Positions 44,122 through 52,361 of a stretch of DNA of 64,000 nt are shown here, one piece after another. The first letter of the stretch is position 1; every line of letters starts with the position of its first letter. The DNA comes from Bremerella sp. JC817. Lineage in GTDB: Bacteria; Planctomycetota; Planctomycetia; Pirellulales; Pirellulaceae. The notes beneath the pieces were generated by a model. It saw only the letters and a program-made list of their open reading frames with translations, had not been told where the DNA came from and searched no databases. Position numbers and translations under genes: made by a program. Where the stretch lies: positions 124,001-188,000 of the forward strand of contig NZ_JBFEFG010000266.1 of the NCBI RefSeq assembly GCF_040718835.1. Reading direction: 5' to 3'.

Positions 44122-45431
44122 TAGGTGTATCGCACGCCCTGGAATTGGGGTTCGAAGAATGGCGGCAGCAAACCGTCGGCCCGCAACAAACCGTCGCGAG
44201 TCAAGTCGATTCGGTCGCCATCGACCGTCAGCAGACCTTCTTCCTGGTACTGCTTCCAGATGTCGGACCACTTATCCAAGATCTCGACCCCGAACTTCTG
44301 ACGGAAGTAATCGGCTTCGAGGTAACCTCGCTTCATCAGCAAGATCGTTTCACGAATCAGCAACTGTTCTGGGGTCGGACGATAGGCACGTTTGAGCGGC
44401 AGTTCGTTGTGTTCCAACAGCGAGCTGGTGTAGTCGCCCCACTCGGTCTTGTTCTGGTAGTGAACACCACTGATATGGCCGAAGCTGGCCACACCAGTCG
44501 CCAGCAAGTCGCTGCCACCGAACAGATTGTCGCGGTAGCTGAAGTTTACCTTGCTTGGGTCTTTGACCATGGTGTACGCGCTGGAAACACTGTAGCCAGC
44601 CTTGGCCAGTTCGTCGAAGGCATAGCTGACCCAGGCCCGCTTCATCGGCCAATCGGCGACAGGCGTTTCGATCTTGTTGCCCAGGATGTCTTGCGAATAG
44701 ACCGTGTTGAACGGCAATTCCATTTGGTAGATGGTCACGCTTTCTGGCGAGAACTCGAGCACCTTGCGGATATTCTCTTTCCAGGTATCCCACGTTTCGC
44801 CCACCATGCCGGCGATCAGGTCGATGTTGACGTTGGGGAAGTTGGCGGCTTCGATCCATTCCCAAGCGGTATAAACTTCCTTGGAAAGGTGAGCACGGCC
44901 ATTCTCTTCCAGGATGTGATCGAAGAAGTTTTCGACACCCAGGCTCAAGCGAGTCACGCCCATATCGCGCAGGGCTTTGACTTTTGATTCACGCAGCGTA
45001 CCTGGTTCGCACTCGAAAGTAACTTCTTCCGCTTGATCCCAACTGATGCTCGTTCGCAGGCGATCTTCCAATCGCTTCAACTGCTTCGGACTGAGGAACG
45101 ACGGGGTACCGCCACCAAAGTAAACGAAGCGGAAAGGTCGTCCCCCCATCGCTTCGGTCTGGCTAACCAGTTCGATTTCTTTCACCAAGGCCGAGACGTA
45201 CGTTTCGACTTCGTTGGCATTCTTGTCGGTGTAGACGCGGAAATAGCAGAACTTGCAACGCTTCCGGCAGAAAGGAACGTGTAGGTACAAGCCCAATGGC
45301 ACCCCTTCGCGCGGGGCCGAGTGCATCGCGGTGTTCAGATCGTCCGCGTAGTCTTCGCTCCACTGCGAGAAGGGAGGATAGTTCGAGATGAAATAACTAC
45401 CGACTTCGGTCTTGGTGGACTCGGTCGCCAT
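44121..45431 (-). CDS. HemN-like (class C) radical SAM enzyme
   Basis: 436 residues. The cluster motif is C55-x3-C59-x2-C62 (HVPFCRKRCKFCYF), preceded by LYLHVPF as in HemN/HemW. Then come FVYFGGGTPSFLS, ECEPGTL, RLSLGVENFFDHIL and IDLIAGMVGET, all standard for coproporphyrinogen-oxidase-like proteins. The C-terminal HemN domain is present. It lacks the typical HemW haem-related context, and the neighbours (lipoyl carrier, ferredoxin, aldehyde and alcohol dehydrogenases) argue for another substrate, as in the methyltransferases and cyclopropanases of this class. It could still be a haem chaperone or CPO paralogue. Confidence 0.85.
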   Translation of the reverse strand: MATESTKTEVGSYFISNYPPFSQWSEDYADDLNTAMHSAPREGVPLGLYLHVPFCRKRCKFCYFRVYTDKNANEVETYVSALVKEIELVSQTEAMGGRPFRFVYFGGGTPSFLSPKQLKRLEDRLRTSISWDQAEEVTFECEPGTLRESKVKALRDMGVTRLSLGVENFFDHILEENGRAHLSKEVYTAWEWIEAANFPNVNIDLIAGMVGETWDTWKENIRKVLEFSPESVTIYQMELPFNTVYSQDILGNKIETPVADWPMKRAWVSYAFDELAKAGYSVSSAYTMVKDPSKVNFSYRDNLFGGSDLLATGVASFGHISGVHYQNKTEWGDYTSSLLEHNELPLKRAYRPTPEQLLIRETILLMKRGYLEADYFRQKFGVEILDKWSDIWKQYQEEGLLTVDGDRIDLTRDGLLRADGLLPPFFEPQFQGVRYT

Positions 45432-45535
45432 GAATCTGTCTTGCTTTCTGCTAAGGGAAACTTGCCGTTGGCTGGCTTTAGCGAAAGGGTGTTTCTAACG
45501 AATCGTGTACAAGGGAACTTCGACGAAGGGCATAG

Positions 45536-46657
45536 CTAACTCTTCTTACCGAAGCAGTAAACCACACCTCGCTCGGTGGCGATCAACAAGCAGTCGTCTG
45601 AAACCGCTGGGCCGGCTGGGAATCCGCTGGCGGCTTCGTATTGCCAGACTTCCTCGCCACTGGCCAGGTCGACCGCACGCACGCGGCTATCGGCCGAGCC
45701 GAAGTAAACGCGTTTGCCGGCAACGACCGGGGAACTGTTGATCTTGCCGCGGGCCTTGAAGGTCCATTGTTCTTTACCGGTTTCAAGGTCGAGCGAAACC
45801 AGGTTCTTGCTGAACGATCCGAACAGTACCTGGTCGGGCAAAACTGCGGCACTGGTACGAATCTGCTGACGGTTACGTGGATCTTGATACTGCCACAGAA
45901 CCTTCAGCTCTTTCCAGTCGATCGCGAAGAACGAGCCTGCTTCGGTACCGAAGTAAGCAACGTCGCCGCGAACAGCCGGAGCCGACCCGGTTGGGCCGTC
46001 GATCGGAACCGCGCCGATCGCTTCACCTTTATCAAGATCGATCACGTGCAACTTGCTGTCGCAGCCAGCGACAAAACCGCGGTTCTCGACCACGGTCGGC
46101 ATGCAGCGGATCTGATCGTCGATTTGAACCTTCCAGGCCAGCTTGCCATCCAGGTTCAGGCAATAAAGATTGGCGTCTTGCGAGCCAATCAAGATCTTGT
46201 CTTTGTAGAAGTTCACACTGCCGTTGATTTCGAGACCAGCGGCGAACTCCCAGAGCTTCTCGCCCGTCTTTGCATCGAGGCAGTGCAGCACACCATCGAT
46301 GTCGCCGACATAGATTCGCCCGTCGCGGAACGCAGGCGAACCCATGAAACCAGACAACTGATCGACGTTGCCTTCGTAGGTCCAAACTTTCGAGCCATCT
46401 TTCAGGTTCAAGGCATAGACGCGGCCATCGAGGTCGCCGATGTAAACGATTCCGGCTTCGACGATCGGTGTCGCCTCGAACGCTCCGTCCGGGACGGTGA
46501 ACTCCCATTTCACTTCCAGGTCGTCCGGCAGGGCTTCTTTAGCAACACCCTGGGCGAGCGGATCGCCACGATACAAAGGCCAGTCCGCGCGGGCATCGGC
46601 AACTGCGAGCAACATGCAACCGAAAGCGGCAATCGCTGGCATCCAAATGCGGTTCAT
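45536..46657 (-). CDS. Secreted PQQ-like beta-propeller repeat protein
   Basis: 373 residues from ATG 46657, with a signal peptide (MPAIAAFGCMLLAVADARA) and AAGG nine bases upstream of the start. The mature protein is a run of about seven beta-propeller blades, each ending in patterns such as DGSKVWTYEG, TGEKLWEFAAG, DGKLAWKVQ, TGKEQWTFKARG and SGEEVWQYEA. Such propellers bind PQQ in quinoprotein dehydrogenases, but catalytic residues for that were not seen, and many planctomycete members are structural or BamB-like. It lies between the alcohol dehydrogenase and radical SAM genes of the operon, 57-odd bases from the former. Confidence 0.82.
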   Translation of the reverse strand: MNRIWMPAIAAFGCMLLAVADARADWPLYRGDPLAQGVAKEALPDDLEVKWEFTVPDGAFEATPIVEAGIVYIGDLDGRVYALNLKDGSKVWTYEGNVDQLSGFMGSPAFRDGRIYVGDIDGVLHCLDAKTGEKLWEFAAGLEINGSVNFYKDKILIGSQDANLYCLNLDGKLAWKVQIDDQIRCMPTVVENRGFVAGCDSKLHVIDLDKGEAIGAVPIDGPTGSAPAVRGDVAYFGTEAGSFFAIDWKELKVLWQYQDPRNRQQIRTSAAVLPDQVLFGSFSKNLVSLDLETGKEQWTFKARGKINSSPVVAGKRVYFGSADSRVRAVDLASGEEVWQYEAASGFPAGPAVSDDCLLIATERGVVYCFGKKS

Positions 46658-46741
46658 GGAAATGGCCTTGGGAAGGAGGAACATGGAATACGGTTGCCCC
46701 TATTCTACTCAGGGACGTGGCCGAAGGCACACTTTGGCTCG

Positions 46742-47896
46742 TTAATGCATGGCCGCCTGGTATAGCTTCGAAAACTCTCCGGCATCGACTTCACGCGGGT
46801 TAAAGTGCCCGGTCCATTGCTTGGCGGCATCGGTCGACATGGCTGCGAGTTTCTCGCCATTGATCGACAGTTGACCCAAATTGGTTGCCAGCCCTGCCTG
46901 ATCGACCCACGATTGCACCAGATCTGCCAAACCGTACGCCCCCTGTTCGATGGAGGGATACCCCGGCACATCGACCGGAACCGACAACAAGTCGCGGTAC
47001 ATCACGTTGAAGGCTTCGCCGTTGTAACGAATCACCGAAGGCAACATGACGGCGACGGCCTGACCATGGACGATGCCATAGTGGGCTGTCAACGGATTGG
47101 CCAACGCATGGGCGGCACCCAGCATCGAGTTCTCGATGGCCATCCCGGCGAAGCAGGCTCCCAGCTGCATGGCTCCACGAGCTTCCAGGTTTTCTGGTTC
47201 GGCTAGAACCTTGGTATAGTTCGCGGCCAGCAGTCGCCAGGCTTCTCGGCTGAAGGCGAGGCTGACTTCGTTCCGCTTCTTGGTGACGAACGTTTCCAGG
47301 GCGTGGCTAATCGCATCGATCCCGGTGAGCGCGGTCACAGTCCGAGGCTGCGTGATCGTGAGCTGAGGGTCGAGCAGGGCAATTCGGCACGCCGCTTTCT
47401 TGTCGCCGCAAGCCATCTTCACGTGCGTTTCCGCATCGGTGATCAGGGCAAACGATTGAGCTTCGCTTCCGGTTCCCGCCGTGGTCGGAACGGCGATCAT
47501 CGGCAGCATTTCCTGGGTCGCTTTGCCGACGCCCCAGTAGTCCTTCATCTCTCCGCCGTTGGTCAGCAGAAAGTTGATACCCTTGGCACAGTCCATCGCA
47601 CTGCCGCCCCCCAAGCCCACAATCAGGTCAGGTTTGTGCTCCTTGGCGAAGGCGACACCGGCGGCGACATTGACCGTACTGGGGTTCTCTTGAACGCCAT
47701 CGAATAGCACGGCTTGCACGCCGGCCTCTTCCAGGCAGTCGAGACCCTTCTGGGTGTGTCCGGCATGAATCACGCCTGGATCGCTGACCACCAGGGCGGT
47801 CGATGCGCCAAGCTCGCGAGCCAACGGGCCGAGTTGCTGAAGGCTATCCGGACCAAACACAATCCGTGTGCGTGGCTGGAAGTCGAATGGAATCAT
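46742..47896 (-). CDS. Iron-type (group III) alcohol dehydrogenase
   Basis: 384 residues. NAD(P)-binding GGGSAMDCAKG and TTAGTGSE precede the metal site: Asp and His in TGIDAISHALE, His in LGAAHALANPL and His in GIVHGQAVAV, the usual four ligands. The N-terminal FGPDSLQQLG is also characteristic. It should interconvert an aldehyde and an alcohol. With the acylating-type aldehyde dehydrogenase and acyl-activating enzyme just upstream, the likely direction is reduction to an alcohol. Third gene of the minus-strand operon. Confidence 0.92.
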   Translation of the reverse strand: MIPFDFQPRTRIVFGPDSLQQLGPLARELGASTALVVSDPGVIHAGHTQKGLDCLEEAGVQAVLFDGVQENPSTVNVAAGVAFAKEHKPDLIVGLGGGSAMDCAKGINFLLTNGGEMKDYWGVGKATQEMLPMIAVPTTAGTGSEAQSFALITDAETHVKMACGDKKAACRIALLDPQLTITQPRTVTALTGIDAISHALETFVTKKRNEVSLAFSREAWRLLAANYTKVLAEPENLEARGAMQLGACFAGMAIENSMLGAAHALANPLTAHYGIVHGQAVAVMLPSVIRYNGEAFNVMYRDLLSVPVDVPGYPSIEQGAYGLADLVQSWVDQAGLATNLGQLSINGEKLAAMSTDAAKQWTGHFNPREVDAGEFSKLYQAAMH

Positions 47897-48048
47897 GCCT
47901 CGAGATCCTGTTTCAAACCGGTTCCCTCGCCAACGTCCGCGTAGGGGAGGGGAAGGATGAGGGGGTGAACTTTCCGCCCGCGCTCCCTCTTACTACGGTC
48001 GACAGGCGGAATAGGCTCATCGACCGAGGCAAGAGGCCAATTGTCGAT

Positions 48049-49491
48049 CTACGTTGCCGCGACTTGAACCGGAGCGGCCTGATAGGCTCGGCTGCGGAAC
48101 AGGAACTCGATGATGTTCCCCTCGTGTGGCTGCAGCCAGTCAACCTTGTGCGTTGGAATCGGGCCGATGTTCAATCGGTCGATGTGTGTCGCGTTGACCA
48201 GATCACGAGCGAACTTTTCGTCCGCCGTGATCGCGGTGCAGATGAGCGAGTAGCCTATCTTCTTGATCATCTCTTCCTGAGGGCATTCGACGACCGACAC
48301 GAAGGGGAACATGTATTCCTTCGAGGCGACCTGCTTCTCAGGGTTTTCAGCGTGGATGACCATCGGCTTCAAGTAATCGCAGCGTTCCATCTGAACGAGA
48401 CGATCGCCGTAGGGTGCGGTGTAATCGGTGACGCCATCTTCAGCCAGGTCCGATTCAATCATGCTCCAGACGGCCGGAGCCATGCCTGGCATCGTGAACG
48501 CGGCGAGCGACGCTTCGTCGTCGGTTGGATCTTTGATCTCGGTCGGGCCGATCTTTTCGGCGATGGCCTGAGCGATTTCCTTGGTATGGCGAGAAGCCCA
48601 GATGCCCGATGCATTGATGCAGCTTCGGCCGCTATTCGCGAACACGCTCTGCACCATCAGGTCGAGATACTGCGGCCAATCGTCCACGACGTCGTCCCCC
48701 AGCAGGATCTTGCTGAAGCCAGGACCGTGTGGCTGAACCTTTGGGTTGCCGGCGTATTGATCGATTGTCTGCTGGCCACCGAAAACCATCGAGCGGTCGA
48801 CCGAAGAAAGCAACGCCGAGCCGACATCGCCACCGGCACCAGGGTACAAACTGAAGGCTTCCGCAGGCAAACCTGCTTCGACCATGGCAGAGAAAATCCG
48901 GTACGGCGTCCATGGCTCCTTTCCACCTGGTTTCAGAACCAGACCAAGTTGAAGCGCGACGGCCGGGATCCACAGGGTATGCACCCCTGGTGAATTGGAG
49001 GGCAGCACGGCGCCAAGTACCGGACTTTGAGCTTGATAACTAAGCATGACGTCGCGGCCTGGCTCTTTACCATAACCACGGGCCAGGATATTGAGATCCA
49101 GACCACGCGTGAGCGAGTCGAGGATCTGATCCATGTTTTGCAGCACGAACGCATTCTTGGTCATGTTGGCCCGGCACATGTGTTCCGGTAAACCGGTCGT
49201 CGCGCTTTGGGCATGGACGAACTCTTCCGGGGTTTGCGTGCCATCGCCGATCGGCAATTCCGCTTCCAGGTACAGCTTGCCGGCAACGGCCAGCTTCTCG
49301 AGGATCTCGGCCGGCGTGAACTGCAGCAAGGCTTCGCGGGCCTTCTGGGCGAATCGCATGTCGCGTTTCAGGATTCCACCGCCGACCTGGCTCAGTCGGG
49401 CGATTGGTTCGCCGGTGCTGAAGTGAACGACGTCTTCCTTCTCGAGCGAGTCGTACGGCTTGCCCCAACGGATGGCTGGAATATTCAACAT
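48049..49491 (-). CDS. Aldehyde dehydrogenase superfamily protein, probable acyl reductase
   Basis: 480 residues with the ALDH fold. The catalytic Cys is in NSGRSCINASG. The usual general-base Glu region (ELGGK) is replaced by HGPGFSKIL, so the hydrolytic Glu is missing. This pattern is shared by acylating (thioester-using) aldehyde dehydrogenases and LuxC-type reductases, and suggests conversion of an activated acyl group to an aldehyde. LVLKPGGKEPWTPYR marks the cofactor site. The gene is 105 bases after the acyl-activating gene and 152 before the alcohol dehydrogenase gene. LuxC-like function is an inference; a non-acylating enzyme is not excluded. Confidence 0.8.
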   Translation of the reverse strand: MLNIPAIRWGKPYDSLEKEDVVHFSTGEPIARLSQVGGGILKRDMRFAQKAREALLQFTPAEILEKLAVAGKLYLEAELPIGDGTQTPEEFVHAQSATTGLPEHMCRANMTKNAFVLQNMDQILDSLTRGLDLNILARGYGKEPGRDVMLSYQAQSPVLGAVLPSNSPGVHTLWIPAVALQLGLVLKPGGKEPWTPYRIFSAMVEAGLPAEAFSLYPGAGGDVGSALLSSVDRSMVFGGQQTIDQYAGNPKVQPHGPGFSKILLGDDVVDDWPQYLDLMVQSVFANSGRSCINASGIWASRHTKEIAQAIAEKIGPTEIKDPTDDEASLAAFTMPGMAPAVWSMIESDLAEDGVTDYTAPYGDRLVQMERCDYLKPMVIHAENPEKQVASKEYMFPFVSVVECPQEEMIKKIGYSLICTAITADEKFARDLVNATHIDRLNIGPIPTHKVDWLQPHEGNIIEFLFRSRAYQAAPVQVAAT

Positions 49492-49596
49492 GATTGGCGT
49501 CCGAGATAATTCGAGGAATTAGAGTGTTCGTTCGGATATGGCCACAGAGAACAACGCAGTGCAAACGTTCTCTGTGGCGGGATAGCAGACAGGCGT

Positions 49597-50724
49597 TTAG
49601 TACACGCCGACGGTCGTACTGCTGGCGAAGCCATGGAACGGACGAACGCCGCTGACACCTTCCCAGGGGTACTGCAAGTATGGCATTTCACGTTCGCCTT
49701 CGTCACGTTCCAGGAAGCCTGGCACGAAGAACTCTTTGGTCAGCGTGGTCAGCTTGACACGGCCGGTATCGCCGTAAGGCACTGGTTCGTTCGGATCGTC
49801 GAACGAAACGACTTCGGTTACCGCACGTGGCTGTGGTGCGTAGTACGAAATCTTGTAGCCATCTTCCGGAGTGACTGGCTTGCTGCAGGCCAGGCCCATC
49901 AGCGTGTTGCCGTAGGTAGGCGTCATGTAGATGCCACTTTCTTCCGGACCGCCACCAAACAGTTCTTCAATGCAGTAACGCGTCCACTGAGGAGTGAACT
50001 CGGTGCCGCCACTGAAGATACCGGTGATGCCGACTTCGGCCAGGGTCGTTCCCTTTTCTTCGAGGCCAAGGCAGAGCGATTCGATCAGCTTCGGCGTACC
50101 GAACATGCACTTCACATCGTGACCGGCGGTCAGAATGGTGATGGCCTGGTCGATGCAGTGCTTCTTGTACGCTTCCAACTGATCCATCTGACCCTTCTTG
50201 ATCAGTTTGATCACCCAGCGTGGGTCGAGGTCGATGCAGAACGAGATACCGCCGCGAACCTGAGCGAGATGTTCGACCGCCAAACGCAGACGACGCGGAC
50301 CCGATGGGCCGAGCATCAACCAGTTGGCACCTTTCGGGAAGTACTGATCCGGCAGCGTTTCGCTGAACAGCGAGTAGTCGGTGCGGAAGTCGTCGATGGC
50401 GATACGGCTCTTCGGAATGCCGGTGGTGCCGCCCGTTTCAAAGACGTAGATCGGCTTGTCGGCAAATGCTTGCGGCACCCAGCGACGGACCGGGCCGCCA
50501 CGCAGCCATTCGTCTTCAAACAGAGGAAACTTCTTCAGGTCGTCGAAGGTTTTCACTTCGGTCAGGGGATCGAAGTTGAACTCTTTCTTCTTTTCCAGCC
50601 AGAAAGGGCAGCCGGTCGACTCGTGAAAATGCCACTGCACGATCTCATACGTGTGAGCATCGAGGCGGTCCTTGGCGGCCTTCACCGCCGCTTCGACTTC
50701 AGGGGTCAGCGTGTCGCTTGCCAT
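49597..50724 (-). CDS. Acyl-activating enzyme of the PaaK/LuxE type
   Basis: 375 residues, shorter than phenylacetate-CoA ligases (about 430) and close to LuxE acyl-protein synthetase. The adenylate-forming P-loop is FETGGTTGIPKSR, followed by GIFSGGTEFTP and YGNTLMG for nucleotide binding and DTGRVKLTTL near the C-terminal hinge. The full C-terminal CoA domain appears to be missing, so the acyl-AMP may be passed to a protein thiol rather than to CoA. First gene of the operon, behind a good promoter. The downstream aldehyde and alcohol dehydrogenases suggest carboxylate reduction. The chain length of the substrate is unknown. Confidence 0.82.
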   Translation of the reverse strand: MASDTLTPEVEAAVKAAKDRLDAHTYEIVQWHFHESTGCPFWLEKKKEFNFDPLTEVKTFDDLKKFPLFEDEWLRGGPVRRWVPQAFADKPIYVFETGGTTGIPKSRIAIDDFRTDYSLFSETLPDQYFPKGANWLMLGPSGPRRLRLAVEHLAQVRGGISFCIDLDPRWVIKLIKKGQMDQLEAYKKHCIDQAITILTAGHDVKCMFGTPKLIESLCLGLEEKGTTLAEVGITGIFSGGTEFTPQWTRYCIEELFGGGPEESGIYMTPTYGNTLMGLACSKPVTPEDGYKISYYAPQPRAVTEVVSFDDPNEPVPYGDTGRVKLTTLTKEFFVPGFLERDEGEREMPYLQYPWEGVSGVRPFHGFASSTTVGVY

Positions 50725-50818
50725 AGTTCCAATTCAAGCCAAGAAGGAATGGGAAGATAGGACTCGTCGCGGACGAAGGTCTCGACCGTCGATCGAGCAG
50801 AGGGATGTGACTTTACGG

Positions 50819-50847
50819 ATGGTACCGAGAAAAACTTGTTCTGACAA
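50819..50847 (-). promoter_or_regulatory. Sigma-70-type promoter of the seven-gene operon
   Basis: On the minus strand, TTGTCA (50842-50847) and TACCAT (50819-50824) are separated by exactly 17 bases. They match five and four of six consensus positions and lie about 95 bases before the first start codon. Confidence 0.45.
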
Positions 50848-50877
50848 CCTTTGGTGACTCCAGTAATTTTTTCGCGC

Positions 50878-50908
50878 ATTAAAAAACCTGCGAAAGGGCA
50901 GGTTTTAA
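50878..50908 (-). terminator. Terminator of the 155-residue hypothetical gene
   Basis: Arms AAAACCTGC (50883-50891) and GCAGGTTTT (50898-50906), six-base loop, with an A-run at 50881-50886 that becomes a U-run on the minus strand. It separates the hypothetical gene from the operon that follows. Confidence 0.82.
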
Positions 50909-50949
50909 GTCGACTGGCGCGGCTGGTGTCGGAGGCTAACCGCTCCGAA

Positions 50950-51417
50950 TCACGGAGCATTGGTCTTGATCGCCTGGGCTGGGGCACCCAGTTGAGCGAG
51001 CATCTGCAGTACACCATTCAGGTGGGCAATGCGTGGCCCAAAGCGATCGACGAACTCGCTTAACATGAATTCGCTGTCGATCATATCCTCGGCCGTATCG
51101 TCCACTTCACTGGCCAGCGTATCGAGGAAGTCGGCGTGGACCTTGCTCAGTGCTTCGGCTGCCATTCGGCATTTCTCGGCCAGTTCCGGATGCGCCTTCC
51201 GCCAGGCGTTAAGCTCGGCAGTGCGTTGCTTTTGCGTGTGGACCTGCTGCTGCAGGAGTTCTTCCATCAGCAGAGTCTGGCGTTCCTGAAGCTCAATCAT
51301 CCGCTTCAGCAACGTGTTGGTTTCATTCTGTTGAATGGTTTGCTGCATGGGAGCTGGGTTGGAGCTGACGTCGACGTGGGTGAAGAGAGTGGAAAGATCT
51401 TTCGGGTCGAGCGACAT
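50950..51417 (-). CDS. Hypothetical coiled-coil protein
   Basis: 155 residues from ATG 51417. The frame extends to 51675, but the extra part is Cys/Ser/Arg-rich, crosses the promoter of the divergent gene and is rejected. The N-terminal half is a Gln/Glu/Leu-rich coiled coil (about 25-70), followed by a helical domain with an acidic stretch (SEVDDTAEDMIDSEFM) and a conserved-looking end (RFGPRIAHLNGVLQMLAQLG). No signal peptide or membrane span. A terminator closes the gene, so it is a single-gene unit. Function unknown. Confidence 0.68.
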   Translation of the reverse strand: MSLDPKDLSTLFTHVDVSSNPAPMQQTIQQNETNTLLKRMIELQERQTLLMEELLQQQVHTQKQRTAELNAWRKAHPELAEKCRMAAEALSKVHADFLDTLASEVDDTAEDMIDSEFMLSEFVDRFGPRIAHLNGVLQMLAQLGAPAQAIKTNAP

Positions 51418-51643
51418 AGTTTGATTCTTCTCCAGGTGGGTCAAGTAACTCAGTATAGTCGCCGACGCTATCGCCTGTCGAGCATTTCGTGAATAGCTGC
51501 CATAGCTAGCGGCAGGATAACCGCCGTTACGATTGTTAAAGTCACCCCTTTCTTCGCACCGATTCAAAGCAATGGGCCGCGCGCCCACGCCGCCCCAACA
51601 CGATATGCTGTCATGATATGCAAATGGGCAAGATGGAGTGCCT

Positions 51644-52222
51644 ATGTCGAACCGGAACGAGAAATCAGTGCCCACCCTCGGGTTTTTGTCCGTGGTTGAG
51701 CATACCCCAGGTGCACTATTTGGTGGACTCTTGGTTTTGAATCTGGCGGGAAGACCGTTGGAATTTCATTGCACTGCGCCGGTAAAAGCAAACCGAGCTC
51801 AGGAAATTCTGTACGGACCGACGCTAAAGCCTTACCTGTACGGAGAACAAATCGGCGGAGCACTGCTGGCAAAGCTTAAAACCCCGGCCCTCGCGATTTG
51901 TACCGATAGCGAACACGTGCTGTCACTTCGTGACCATGCCGACATCCCGGTGATCCTGGTTCCCCCCGTTGGAAAAGAGGAAGCCGCTGGCATTGAGTCC
52001 TCCTCCGCATATGGTTCCGTTGCCGCCCAGGTGGCAGTCGCTCCCCCCCACATTCGATCCATCAAGCTTGGCAGCTATGAAGTTGCCGTCAGTGCCAGTC
52101 ACGAAGCCGATTGTGCCGTGCTCGAGCAGTTGTGGCGAGAAAAGTCGATCGATCTCGACTTGAACGAGCCCTTCACGCGAATCCACGAAGCGATCGAAGA
52201 AGCCCATGGAGTGGCGAAGTAG
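51644..52222 (+). CDS. Hypothetical protein preceding the SNF2-type ATPase
   Basis: 192 residues. ATG 51644 is preferred over GTG 51638 because GGAG lies five bases before it. It is soluble, with a hydrophobic N-terminal beta-rich part (TLGFLSVVEHTPGALFGGLLVLNLAGRPLEF, read in pieces) and an Ala-rich middle. I recognise no family. It sits 139 bases upstream of the SNF2 gene on the same strand and may be its operon partner. The N-terminal plan, a short strand-rich domain followed by LYGPTLKPYLYGEQIG, looks like a conserved fold rather than a random frame. Confidence 0.65.
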   Translation: MSNRNEKSVPTLGFLSVVEHTPGALFGGLLVLNLAGRPLEFHCTAPVKANRAQEILYGPTLKPYLYGEQIGGALLAKLKTPALAICTDSEHVLSLRDHADIPVILVPPVGKEEAAGIESSSAYGSVAAQVAVAPPHIRSIKLGSYEVAVSASHEADCAVLEQLWREKSIDLDLNEPFTRIHEAIEEAHGVAK

Positions 52223-52361
52223 ACCGAAGCCCTGACGAGAAATCCCCCCCTCAAATTTTTTCGCCTCGCTCGAAATTTCAGCGAGGCGAAACCGAGGGTC
52301 TGTCCTGCGCACCAACTTCCAGCCAAGTCGGCCTCGGCCGTCGAAGCGTCGTGAAAGCGAA

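Noticed and set aside
42585..50724. Bacterial luciferase (lux) operon
   Set aside because: LuxE- and LuxC-like genes are present, but there is no luxA or luxB luciferase gene, so light production is not suggested.
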